From NCBI GenBank assembly GCA_014338005.1, contig QUBZ01000028.1:1-43043 (forward strand): a stretch of DNA of 43,043 nt. Reading direction: 5' to 3'. Both the position numbers and the translations under genes were made by a program. This document shows, one piece after another, positions 35,801 to 42,182 of the stretch. How positions within the stretch are numbered: position 1 is the first letter of the stretch; each line of letters begins with the position of its first letter. The notes beneath the pieces were generated by a model. It searched no databases. It saw nothing but the letters and a program-made list of their open reading frames with translations, and was not told where the DNA came from. Origin of the DNA: Chloroflexota bacterium. GTDB lineage: Bacteria; Chloroflexota; Anaerolineae; Aggregatilineales; Phototrophicaceae.

Positions 35801-38800
35801 GATCACCTACGCCGGCGTGACCTATCCGCCGGGCAGCTACCTGTTCACCGATCTGCCGCCCGGCAGCTACACTGTGATCGAACTCCAGGATGGGCCGATT
35901 TTGAACTGGGAAAGCACCGCCGACGCCGATACGCCGCCCGGAACGGCAGGCGTGCCGGATGACTACAATGAAATCGCGGTGAATCTGTCCGAGGGCGAAA
36001 TCAGCACCGATAACGACTTCGGCGAACGTTACGCCGGGTTAATTCAGGGCTTCGTCTACCAGGACTTCGACGGGAACGGCAGCAATGCTAACCCGCCCGC
36101 CGGGACGGACAACGGTATCGCCAACGTGACGGTGTGGCTGTACGATGACGCGGGCAATCTGGTCGCCACCACGACCACCGATGCGACCGGTTTTTACCAG
36201 TTCCCGAACCTGCCGGACGGCATTTACACCGTGATCGTGGACGGCGCGGACAGCGACATCACCGGCATTGACCCGAACATCGCCCTCACGCCCGGCGCGC
36301 TGGATACGGTGGCCGGGCTGGTGGTGGATGTGCCGGGCGGCCAGCCGGTCGCCGAGGCGTACTTCCCGTACCGCGCGCCGGCGGCGCTGACCATTGACAA
36401 AGAAGGCTTCGATCTGAACGGCGCGCCGCTTGTCCCCGGCGATGTGATCGGTTGGGTGATCTGCGTCACCAACCCCGACAGCCTGCCCGCGCCGAACGTG
36501 ACACTCACCGACAACATAGACACAGTGCGGCTGGCGCTGGTGCCGAACAGCATCCGTTCGGTCGTCACGGGCGGGGTTTGCCCGGCCACCGCCGCCGATG
36601 CACAGGCGCTTGTGGCCGCCCAGCCGCCGCTGCCGGATACCAACACTATCAGCGTCACGGTTGACCCGCTGCCTTCCGGCCAGAGCCTCGTGCTGTACTT
36701 TGAAACCACTGTCACCGATCCCGGCCTGTGGTCGGGCTTTGGCCTGCTGGGGCTGCTGGCGCTGCGCGGCGACCGGCGCAAACGCCTGCGCGCCATAAGC
36801 CGCTGGCTGCTGGTGCTGGCGATGATGCTGGCGCTGGTCGGCGGGCAGGTTCTTTCGCAGGAAGCCACGCCGGAAGCCACCGACCCTGCGCCCGCCGCTG
36901 AACCGATCAGCACCGAGCCGCCGACGCCGGAAGCCACGCCCGACCTGCCTGCTGCCGAACCGTCGCCGGATGTCACACCCGACCCGCCGGAACTCGTCAC
37001 GCCGGATGTGCCGGAAACGCCAGAAGTGACCGAAACGCCAGAAGTGACACCAGAAGAAACGCCGGCAGCCATCGAGGAAACGCCGGAGGCCACACCGGAC
37101 ATCGTTGAAGAAACCCCGGAGGTGACGGCGGAAGCAACCGACGAACCGGAACAAACGCCCACCGCCGCGCCGACCGGCGGGGTCATCGCCGGGCGTGTGT
37201 ACGATGACGCCGACGCCAGCCTGAGCGAAGGCACGCGCGAGGCCGGCCTGCCCGGCGTGGTGGTGATCGCCCGCTACGATGACGGCGACCGCCTGTATAA
37301 CCCGGCGCTTGACCTGGAAATCGCCCGCGCCGCCACCGACGACGCCGGTTATTTCCTGATCGAAGACCTGGACGCCGGGGACTACTGGCTGGTGCTGGAG
37401 GCTGTACCGGCGGGCTACCAGGATGTGCTGGCGCTGGGCGGCAAACCGGGACAAACCCCCGCCCAGGCGATTCCTTACCATGTGGACAGTACGCTCAACA
37501 GCGCGGCAGCGGCGGCTTTGCCCGGCGGCGTCCGGTTCGCCTACGCTTTGGACAGTGACGGCGACGGCACGCCCGACGGCGTGGAAGGCCCCGGCGACCG
37601 CGACGGCGACGGCATCCCCAACATCTTTGACCCGTTCGACCCCAGCGGCATTTATTATCTGGTCAGCGATGGCAGCATCATCACCGGCCTGGAAAGCACG
37701 CTGTATGCCGATATGAACGGCGACTGCGCGCTGGATACCGCCGTTGACCAGCCCGCCGACACGGTGCAGCCGAACCCACAAACATCCGCCGACGGCGGCT
37801 ACCGCTACGACATCCGCATCACCGCCGCCAGTGACCCAACGGCGCGCGGCATCCCCGACGATGGCTCGTCGCGCTGCTTCTTCCTGGATGTGAACCCCGC
37901 CGGCGCGCCGCCGCAGGCCGTTTATCCGTCGGCTGCCGTGCCGCCGCAGGTTGGCCCGTATGCCGCCGGGGGCGCGGTAGTGGCCTCGCCCCTGCCGCCC
38001 ACGCCGCCGGTAGACCCGGCCACGCACCGCTACTTCCTGAGCTTCAGCATCAACACCGGCCAGGAGGATGTGATTAACAACCATATCCCGCTGGATTCGG
38101 CGGCGGTCGTGCTGGACGCCCCCATCACCAATGCCGCCACCGTCACCCGCGACGGGCGTCCGCCGGAGTCCGACGACGATACGCTGACGCTCAACAGCAG
38201 TCTGGAATGCCAGTTTGCGCCCAACGGCGCGTCCATCCTGGAGCCGGGGCAGTCCACGCTTTATACCCATGTGCTGACCAACACCGGCCAGCAGACCGAT
38301 ACCTATACGCTGGACTTCATCATCGGCGACCCGGCCTGGGTGCAGAGCATGAGCTTCAGCGACGGGCAGACGGTGACGCTCAACCCCGGCGATTCGCTGC
38401 CGATCAGTTATACCCTGCTCGTCCCGGTCGGGACGGGCAGCGGCACGAGCGACGTGGCGACCATCACCGCCACCAGCTCCACGCCGCCGAACCCGGATTG
38501 CAGCGCCACCAGCCTGACGACGGCGACGGCGGCCTGCATGGGCGGTATCATCTACAACGATACTGACCAGAACGGCGTGCAGGATGCCGGCGAATCCGGA
38601 ATCGGCGGCGTGACGCTCTACGTCTATGATGCCGCTGATACGCTGGTGGCGACCCTGACCACCGCGCCGGACGGCAGTTATAACCTGGGCGGCCTGCCGA
38701 GCGGGACGTACCGGGTGGAACTCGACCCGGCCACCCTGCCGGACGGCACGCCGTTTTACGTCAGCCCCGATCACCCCTCGCTCACGCTCAATATCACGGC

Positions 38801-40223
38801 GGGGGGCGCGTGCAGCATGGGCAATTTTGGCATCGTGCTGTACGACCCGGCGCTGGTGAAAAACGGCACGCCGGACGAAGCGGCAGTCGGCGAAACCGTC
38901 ACCTTCACCATCACGGCCACCAACAATTCGACCACACGCATCACCGGCGTGGTGGTGACAGACGTGCTGCCGGTCTACCTGGACTTCATCAGCGCCTCGA
39001 CCAGCGCCGGCACGTACACCTTCGACGCCGGCACGAACACGGTCACGTTTAATATCGGCACGATGCTGGCCGGCGAAGTCGTGACCATGACGGTGCAGAC
39101 GCGGGTGAACAGCGCCGCGCCGTCGCCGGGGACGATCATCAACCGGGCGGTGATGACCTACAACGAAGGCACGGAACAGAGCGATACCGACACGGTGCGC
39201 GTGCCGCCGCCGCCGGATGCGGGTGGCCACCTGCCGCCGACCCCTGACCCGGTGATTGACCCGCTGGCGAATAATACGCTGTCCGGCGGCCTGGCGACCG
39301 GCCTCGGCGCGGGAGCCGGCGTGGGAGTAGGGGCGCTGCCCGCCGAATACCCGCTGACGCTGCCGGTTACGGGCGTTTTCCCGGTTCAGCGGCTGCTGCT
39401 GGCGCTGGGGGTGGGTCTGGGCGTGTTCGCGCTTGGCGCGCTGGCGCTGGCCGCCTTCGCCCTGCTGCTGTTCCGCAAGCAGGTTCACCGGCTGATGCAG
39501 CGCGACCTGCCGCTGGCGCTGTTGGGACTGCTGATGATCTTCGCCTGCGCCGGGCTGTTGGGTGCGGGCGCGTTCGGGCTGGCCTGGCTGGCGAGCGGCT
39601 CGCCAGCGCCAGCTGCGGCGGCGCAGCCGACCGCCGCGCCGGCCGTTAATGCTTACGCGCCGACGCCCGTCCCGGTGCTGGAGGTCGGTCAGGTGCTGCC
39701 GACCGTGCCGGACGCGCTCCACCAGCCGCCAACCTCCGGCGGGCGGGCTATCACCCTGGCAAGCTGGAATGCCCGCTTCGTCCCGGCTGAAAAACCGGCC
39801 AAACACATCGTCATCCCGGCGCTGGGCATAGATACCGACCTGGTGGAAGCGCCCATCCGCAGCAATACCTGGGATGTTTCCGGCTTCGGCGACGAAATCG
39901 CCCACCTGGAAGGCACGGCCTACCCCGGCACGACCGGCAACGCCGTGCTGGCCGGGCATATCACCCATCCTGGCGGCTTCGGGCCGTTCCGCTACCTCGG
40001 TCGGCTGCAAGCGGGCGATCTGATCGTCGCTTACGGCGAGGGCGTGTTGTACCGCTATGTCGTGCGCGATGTGTATTATGTCGAACCGGACGCCATCGAA
40101 TACACGCTGCCGCTGGATGGCAAGTTCCTGACGCTCATCACCTGCGCCGGGTGGGATCAACAAAGCTGGAGCTACACGCAGCGCCTCGTCGTGCGCGCCG
40201 AACTGGCCGCCGGCCTGGGATAG
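26883..40223 (+). CDS. Giant DUF11/SdrD_B surface protein with LPVTG sorting signal and built-in C-terminal sortase
   Basis: 4446 residues from the ATG at 26883 (AGGA about eight bases upstream; an in-frame GTG at 26853 is less likely). Order: signal segment (ALISLVLVMLVIFSIQAAVLA); about 17 DUF11-type modules to residue 2925; two SdrD_B-like domains (2926-3165); another DUF11; an internal membrane hairpin (about 3281-3325) around RGDRRKRLR; a T/P/E-rich linker; a third SdrD_B; a DSDGDGTPDG calcium-binding-type stretch (about 3555-3590); a fourth SdrD_B (3885-3983); a last DUF11. Then LPVTG (4160-4164), a TM segment, basic RKQVHRLMQRD, a second TM, and a sortase domain with His4359 (LAGHITH), Cys4421 (TLITC) and Arg4434 (TQRLVV). 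The Cys-Arg spacing of 13 equals that of S. aureus SrtA. A huge adhesin or stalk that may sort itself is inferred. Monocistronic. Confidence 0.92.
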   Translation: MPLYNYKSCRTRFKALISLVLVMLVIFSIQAAVLAIGELAGSGGISSEPLVGGLIGFNISVTNIPNPPPGTYFNDRLYNVTGVIVLPAGVMLNSCGLPPSSISPGPGAGETTIIFDNIKNLEVNEVIDIGCTATLDASIDLGQPFDIQYRWEANTLPDESGTWMYFPAGGPGAFATISAQPQAFDLEKMPNPNTGEVQVNGAGAYVEGAGGTGVNWPYNYTLSLTNNPLNPSTGIQVMDVIPSGVAYLGNDIVTCTGAGAPASPTPARVLNADGSITLTWSMNPLAPGEVCTFGYETAIPYRYRTAAGPLLGGGPFDGAIIPTDVTHENTYEATGFYDPPGPDITPSADGTTSTPQDDPPGIVTSGYHSIAKSASTSGVQQDSPITYTINGWISEYYDFTASAGTPYVITDILADGLDYCGPGFGPNGFYGDCLAIVTPTFNGAPLNPVSVMQDANFNLVITWHVTDAAAVEAGDTWALSYNAQVRDYYASDPTQPVSGLDVRPNNATASGTWNDRITVGRTGTDDTHASASVELTSPALDKQIYDPATGTFINGPVQVEIGQRLTYRVEITFDEDLDMRNVIVDDFLPRGQRYVPNTADFAGSQDYPGTPQTAPGVGYAGSTYSAEQAQAINGFYIDDCPGPGRFPGSADPFYSAEQFLGGLQDLVWKLCRVDNSDSGTQILWRVVFDAVVIDDPALFDGYKVANFGNLSGTNSFGTTYSLRDNLDTTYIVPLLVATKTNNAPDPLDVLSGAFAYTINFQNAGTGTAYDWTIMDAIPAGIRIPGGGVCTGFATTAPGAFRCTADAGAMAGTGGFVTIQPDDGAGGHDAARPFPAGASFNFSFNAELAPDATPDETLTNVASVEYCTQPDPFDLNLDGQPDRRCIGYLDPDPTVFDGSDTPHSDEGAPPDFPDFQDYTDPSNPNGTDDSTVHIVGVGTDKGHVPPSHVPPQIAGDYATIGEVYQVTLDVTIPARTHLFADPAAGYVEIIDTILHEGVAFCDTASAITGCADPILTQPGALVVPDTVDSPTAPNWWRWLPGSPDPGSQVRFFLEEINNSASDTDYAFTITFTMVVTGLDDDGLTPVYFPPAGGDVAENGFVVRYFNDDTPTALEFTTPDEPDEIDINQPLITTDKEAVRIVRGGADLCSSAAACDGVSVQGGDTIYYRTVYTSSGETTAMDVSLIDQLPLFVTFNADMVCVSSAPVVSGGVVATAPLAPPYSLELQMDTTPAGLWDIAPGQTITCDYSVTVQPIVPAGTNLTNFTDADWSTIDGTPGPNDPPERVFDDTPDDGDADEDEETVPVEVPTMGKTRLSPGPTGSPSVAPVRIGDVVQYQITVPLPIGETRNLVVRDSFDPGLILYTTDPIPFTFITNSTPPVNLTVTQTLNGTNDGIGAFSVDWALSDPACAAQGGAPPCIINDGTPNGSSAVVITFRAVVADVPLNVNGLVLDNIVSASYVDGYGNPRTVLDPGPLDDEEVQIIEPDIQLVKTVAPLSADVGDTLTYTVTITNTAAPAASDPDQPTAYDVTWEDDLDPRVQYVAGSMICELNGAPTAAVVTGTDPISVTNNADPNLNAWDLRPGGVDTLECTYQGLVLQTVPPVAALLNTADADWSSLDGTVAAGPTDPNERIYDDRDRDPLVDSDGDGDPANDDDDGADDADQAQADVPNLTLDKVVGPISDPNYQTDNQYQPGQLIPYQITIVLPEGTVNDLTITDTFNANLQFEAGSTTISSVPAGVSIQAGPTVAGNTVTWVLNDIVYPGTPATANPPVSGYTITLSYLMRVRSTATNGATYTNTAAARHDANNDGLIDANDPPPVTDTTAVGIETPMLQVTKTENDADNLVDAGDVVTYTVTLSNTRGATGGIAYDVFFTENLDDDTDYVPGSMACNYDAAPAGGPLTPLTPVEFDLTPFDGVANAPESAAWDTFRVSGGAAENGNPWFLNGGDRIICTYQVTINADVRAGDPAIANRVTMTADTADGDQPQEVTSTTPQVTTTLSVPAPTLVKDVDAAAAEYQADGAYQAGELVPYVITVTVPEGQITDLNITDTFPAGFVFVTGSTSVTTSWAAALTPTVTELPAGGTWAFGNVAVPGTPTGPTGSYETITIRFLLRVTDAAPAGPAVNTAGGNFDPPGSTDTPIPPDDATVQVAWPALDVVKTVTPLQTDAGDRLTYTVVITNGSANATLYDVSFTDDPNDFVTVIVGSLACSIDGGPNTDVEVNPNVDGADPFTAAENLDENLNEWDLPPGAVLTCTYTAVVDANVPATGTLLNTVNAFGSTANGIATGEAELTDSDDAQTATPDPLLDKTLDSADTVYAPGEIVPYVVTLTVPEGTIRDLRVTDTLPAGLAFEATTSVLIGGVTPLPPLTQPANGATGAVTWTFGDVTVPSADNTGTLDYVVITLRYTARVTGAALDGQPLTNSAAATYDTGDGMDDAPIGPDGTTITVEVPTQTTEKAIIEIDPDGPAEPRPPEPFDPGDTVEGGGVITYRVVLTNTHPTAMLYDVFLLENPPDEVSFNAGSVACNLPGAVVTPNVDDADPFTIAGGADENSSTWDLLPGQALICIYSVTVNVDIPAGLSLTNVVTGNGSSADGDVPGEVDVIDDASTTIGTLAPSIVKSVVSPNPAVATIGQTIEYLLAVQLPIGVTTDLTVTDTLEGDNGSGGIDLRFDALVSITRGGSDLSGSVTQTVATNADGEQVITWDFTAPLLFDPAGAPPNNVETVEIRFTAVVEDIAANDDGDVLWNFVVGVLSPDGGVTIINLIEDDTSDNDVLLAVPALEVDKTHDDANGHVEPGQVVTFTVTVRNVGTGLAQNLVLQDLLPPGWTYVPGSSLLDGAPLGNPAQVGQALTWDLNALVNPDPVLNGVSSLTLVYRAAAPVPVSGSYTNFAEAAGDDALGNPIPEDNTDHVANDTDPTDDATVTLVASAAIQGLVWHDADADGVLDGGEATIPGVTIQLYDGAGNLIATTTTSAAPITYAGVTYPPGSYLFTDLPPGSYTVIELQDGPILNWESTADADTPPGTAGVPDDYNEIAVNLSEGEISTDNDFGERYAGLIQGFVYQDFDGNGSNANPPAGTDNGIANVTVWLYDDAGNLVATTTTDATGFYQFPNLPDGIYTVIVDGADSDITGIDPNIALTPGALDTVAGLVVDVPGGQPVAEAYFPYRAPAALTIDKEGFDLNGAPLVPGDVIGWVICVTNPDSLPAPNVTLTDNIDTVRLALVPNSIRSVVTGGVCPATAADAQALVAAQPPLPDTNTISVTVDPLPSGQSLVLYFETTVTDPGLWSGFGLLGLLALRGDRRKRLRAISRWLLVLAMMLALVGGQVLSQEATPEATDPAPAAEPISTEPPTPEATPDLPAAEPSPDVTPDPPELVTPDVPETPEVTETPEVTPEETPAAIEETPEATPDIVEETPEVTAEATDEPEQTPTAAPTGGVIAGRVYDDADASLSEGTREAGLPGVVVIARYDDGDRLYNPALDLEIARAATDDAGYFLIEDLDAGDYWLVLEAVPAGYQDVLALGGKPGQTPAQAIPYHVDSTLNSAAAAALPGGVRFAYALDSDGDGTPDGVEGPGDRDGDGIPNIFDPFDPSGIYYLVSDGSIITGLESTLYADMNGDCALDTAVDQPADTVQPNPQTSADGGYRYDIRITAASDPTARGIPDDGSSRCFFLDVNPAGAPPQAVYPSAAVPPQVGPYAAGGAVVASPLPPTPPVDPATHRYFLSFSINTGQEDVINNHIPLDSAAVVLDAPITNAATVTRDGRPPESDDDTLTLNSSLECQFAPNGASILEPGQSTLYTHVLTNTGQQTDTYTLDFIIGDPAWVQSMSFSDGQTVTLNPGDSLPISYTLLVPVGTGSGTSDVATITATSSTPPNPDCSATSLTTATAACMGGIIYNDTDQNGVQDAGESGIGGVTLYVYDAADTLVATLTTAPDGSYNLGGLPSGTYRVELDPATLPDGTPFYVSPDHPSLTLNITAGGACSMGNFGIVLYDPALVKNGTPDEAAVGETVTFTITATNNSTTRITGVVVTDVLPVYLDFISASTSAGTYTFDAGTNTVTFNIGTMLAGEVVTMTVQTRVNSAAPSPGTIINRAVMTYNEGTEQSDTDTVRVPPPPDAGGHLPPTPDPVIDPLANNTLSGGLATGLGAGAGVGVGALPAEYPLTLPVTGVFPVQRLLLALGVGLGVFALGALALAAFALLLFRKQVHRLMQRDLPLALLGLLMIFACAGLLGAGAFGLAWLASGSPAPAAAAQPTAAPAVNAYAPTPVPVLEVGQVLPTVPDALHQPPTSGGRAITLASWNARFVPAEKPAKHIVIPALGIDTDLVEAPIRSNTWDVSGFGDEIAHLEGTAYPGTTGNAVLAGHITHPGGFGPFRYLGRLQAGDLIVAYGEGVLYRYVVRDVYYVEPDAIEYTLPLDGKFLTLITCAGWDQQSWSYTQRLVVRAELAAGLG
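30280..35650 (+). repeat. Array of alternating two-type DUF11 modules inside the giant protein
   Basis: From residue ~1133 to ~2925 two module types alternate, with a period of about 0.9-1.05 kb per pair. Type B (starts near 30280, 31335, 32365, 33335, 34230, 35210) has a YDV core. The first five carry two cysteines, one in a GS(M/L/V)xC-like strand and one in a CxY strand after WDLxPG. Type A (30800, 31885, 32885, 33785, 34720) has a VPEG..DL.ITDTFPAG-like core and is mostly cysteine-free. Copies are diverged at the DNA level, so this is old modular duplication. Confidence 0.7.
36860..37165 (+). repeat. Low-complexity T/P/E-rich linker in the giant gene
   Basis: About 100 residues dominated by variants of PEATPD, PEVTE and EETPE, directly after the internal membrane hairpin. 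It resembles cell-wall-spanning linkers of surface proteins. Confidence 0.7.
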
Positions 40224-40250
40224 CGGCTGCGAATCGCGGCCTAAATCGTC

Positions 40251-40256
40251 TATAAT
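40251..40256 (+). promoter_or_regulatory. Candidate -10 box upstream of elp3
   Basis: A perfect TATAAT 66 bases before the elp3 ATG. No good -35 lies 16-18 bases upstream (TGCGAA at 40228-40233 is poor), so the call is tentative. Confidence 0.3.
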
Positions 40257-40260
40257 GAAT

Positions 40261-40284
40261 GGGGCATGTTATTGAACATGCCCC
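40261..40284 (+). terminator. Perfect 10-bp hairpin between the giant gene and elp3
   Basis: GGGGCATGTT and AACATGCCCC are separated by a 4-base loop. It lies 37 bases after the giant gene's stop. It lacks a strong T run on either side (GATTTG in the plus direction), so it could be a weak terminator, a transcript-stabilising 3' hairpin, or a 5'-leader structure of elp3. Confidence 0.45.
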
Positions 40285-40321
40285 GATTTGCTGAAATGGA
40301 CGAGGTTCGGTCGTAAGTTTT

Positions 40322-42142
40322 ATGGGACACACCGGCGCGCTTGACCTGAACCACCACCGCGACCCACTGCTGGCGATCCTGCGGGCGGTTATCGCTCAAC
40401 CGGCGCTGCGGCGCGACCAACTGGACAGCCTGCTGCGGCAGCATCCCAAAGGCCGGGACGGCATCTACAGCCGCGACGAACTCATCACGGCTTACCGGCA
40501 GTTCGCCGGGGCGGAACTGCCGCCTTTTGATGCCGCCGTGATCGAACGACTGCGCCGCAAGCCGGTACGCACCAGTTCCGGTGTCACGCCCGTCACGGTG
40601 CTGACCAAACCGTTCCCGTGTCCTGGCGAGTGTATCTTTTGCCCCAACGACGTGCGGATGCCCAAAAGCTACCTTTCCGACGAGCCGGGGGCGCAGCGTG
40701 CTGAACAGAACAGCTTCGACCCGTACCTGCAAACCTATACGCGCCTATTGAGCTACCACAACACCGGCCACCCCACCGACAAAATCGAGGTCATCATCCT
40801 GGGCGGCACGTGGTCGTTTTATCCCGAAAGTTATCAAATTTGGTTCGTCAAACGTATTTTCGACGCGCTGCACGACTTCGGCCAGGGTTTTGACCGCCGC
40901 CCGGAAGTCGAGGCGGCGCTGCGGGCGGCCTCGCAGCTTCACCCGGAGAACAACCACACCGCCGCTTTGATAGATGGCCGCCGCCTGGAACGGCGTTATA
41001 ACCAGGTCGTGCAGGCCGTTTATCATGACGAAATGCGCCGCTCCCGCGAGCAGGCCGAGGCGATAGCCAGGGGGGAGCGCCCGCGTTCGCCGGTGGACGA
41101 ATACGCCACCTGGAACGAACTGGAAGCCGCCCACCGGGAGAACGAAAACGCGGCCTGCCGCTGCGTGGGGCTGGTAATTGAAACGCGCCCCGATCACATC
41201 AGCGTGGACGAGGTGTTGCGCGTGCGGCGGCTGGGCTGCACTAAAGTGCAGATCGGTTTCCAGAGTTTGAACGATACGGTGCTGCGGCTGAACAAACGCG
41301 GCCACACCGTCGCTGCCACGCGGCGGGCGGTCAAACTGCTGCGCCAGGCCGGTTTTAAAATTCACGCCCACTGGATGCCCAACCTGTACGGTTCGTCGCC
41401 GGAAGCCGATGTAGAGGATTACCGGCGGATGTTCGATGACCCGGACTTCCGCCCGGATGAACTGAAGGTTTACCCCTGCTCGCTGATCGAAAGCGCCGAA
41501 CTGATGCAGCGGTACGAAGATGGCTCGTGGCGGCCTTACAGCCACGACGAACTGCTGAACGTGCTGGCGGCGTGTTTCCGGCTGACGCCCGAATACTGCC
41601 GCCTGACGCGCGTCGTCCGCGATATTCCATCCACCGATATTGTGGCCGGCAACCAGATGACCAACTTCCGGCAGGTGGTGGAAAACGAACTGGCGAAAAA
41701 CGGCCAGCGCAGCCCGGACATCCGCGCCCGCGAGGTGCGCTTCCGCAAGGTCGAGTCCGCCGATCTGCATCTGGACGAACTGGCCTACGACACGAGCAGC
41801 GGCGGGGAGATTTTTTTGCAGTTCATCACCGATGAGCGCGACATCGCCGGTTTTCTGCGCTTGTCGCTGCCGACCGAGCCGCCCATCACGGCGGAGCTGG
41901 CGGGCGCGGCCATCATCCGCGAAGTGCATGTTTACGGCCAGTCGCTCGAAATCGGGGAGTCGGTGCCGGGGCGGGCGCAGCATCTCGGCCTGGGGCGGCA
42001 GTTGATCGAACGCGCCACCGAGATCGCCCGCGAACGGGGCTACCAACGGCTGGCGGTGATTTCCGCCATCGGCACGCGCGAGTATTACCGCAAGCGCGGC
42101 TTTGCCGACGGCGAACTGTACCAGGCGCGAACACTGGGTTAA
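40322..42142 (+). CDS. elp3: Elp3-type radical SAM/GNAT tRNA uridine carboxymethyl-modifying enzyme
   Basis: 606 residues, close to archaeal and bacterial Elp3 length. The radical SAM cluster motif is CPGECIFC (Cys100, 104, 107). RTSSGVTPVTVLTKPFPCPG, VIILGGTWSFYPESYQIWFV, LVIETRPDHI and KVQIGFQSLNDTVLRLNKRG are hallmark Elp3 segments. The C-terminal GNAT domain (from about 510) has HVYGQSLEIGE and QHLGLGRQLIERATEIARE, an acetyl-CoA-binding signature. Solitary Elp3, without other Elongator subunits, is known from archaea and from Dehalococcoides (Chloroflexota). It modifies wobble uridine C5. The ATG at 40322 has no close Shine-Dalgarno; a GAGG lies 16 bases away. It appears monocistronic. 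Confidence 0.95.
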   Translation: MGHTGALDLNHHRDPLLAILRAVIAQPALRRDQLDSLLRQHPKGRDGIYSRDELITAYRQFAGAELPPFDAAVIERLRRKPVRTSSGVTPVTVLTKPFPCPGECIFCPNDVRMPKSYLSDEPGAQRAEQNSFDPYLQTYTRLLSYHNTGHPTDKIEVIILGGTWSFYPESYQIWFVKRIFDALHDFGQGFDRRPEVEAALRAASQLHPENNHTAALIDGRRLERRYNQVVQAVYHDEMRRSREQAEAIARGERPRSPVDEYATWNELEAAHRENENAACRCVGLVIETRPDHISVDEVLRVRRLGCTKVQIGFQSLNDTVLRLNKRGHTVAATRRAVKLLRQAGFKIHAHWMPNLYGSSPEADVEDYRRMFDDPDFRPDELKVYPCSLIESAELMQRYEDGSWRPYSHDELLNVLAACFRLTPEYCRLTRVVRDIPSTDIVAGNQMTNFRQVVENELAKNGQRSPDIRAREVRFRKVESADLHLDELAYDTSSGGEIFLQFITDERDIAGFLRLSLPTEPPITAELAGAAIIREVHVYGQSLEIGESVPGRAQHLGLGRQLIERATEIARERGYQRLAVISAIGTREYYRKRGFADGELYQARTLG

Positions 42143-42144
42143 TA

Positions 42145-42173
42145 TTAAGATATTCCATTAGGTGGTATCTTAA
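42145..42173 (+). promoter_or_regulatory. Inverted repeat after elp3 overlapping the ribosome-binding site of the HEAT-repeat gene
   Basis: TTAAGATA (42145-42152) and TATCTTAA (42166-42173) are perfect complements with a 13-base loop. The right arm ends in the AAGG that serves the ATG at 42183. A folded RNA would partly mask that site; alternatively the repeat is an operator. No T run follows, so it is not a classical terminator. Confidence 0.35.
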
Positions 42174-42182
42174 GGCTACAGA

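Noticed and set aside
36039..40163. 1374-codon open frame antisense to the giant gene's 3' part
   Set aside because: Composition is dominated by R, H, G and Q and no motif is seen; the sense frame contains SdrD_B, LPVTG and sortase motifs over the same bases.
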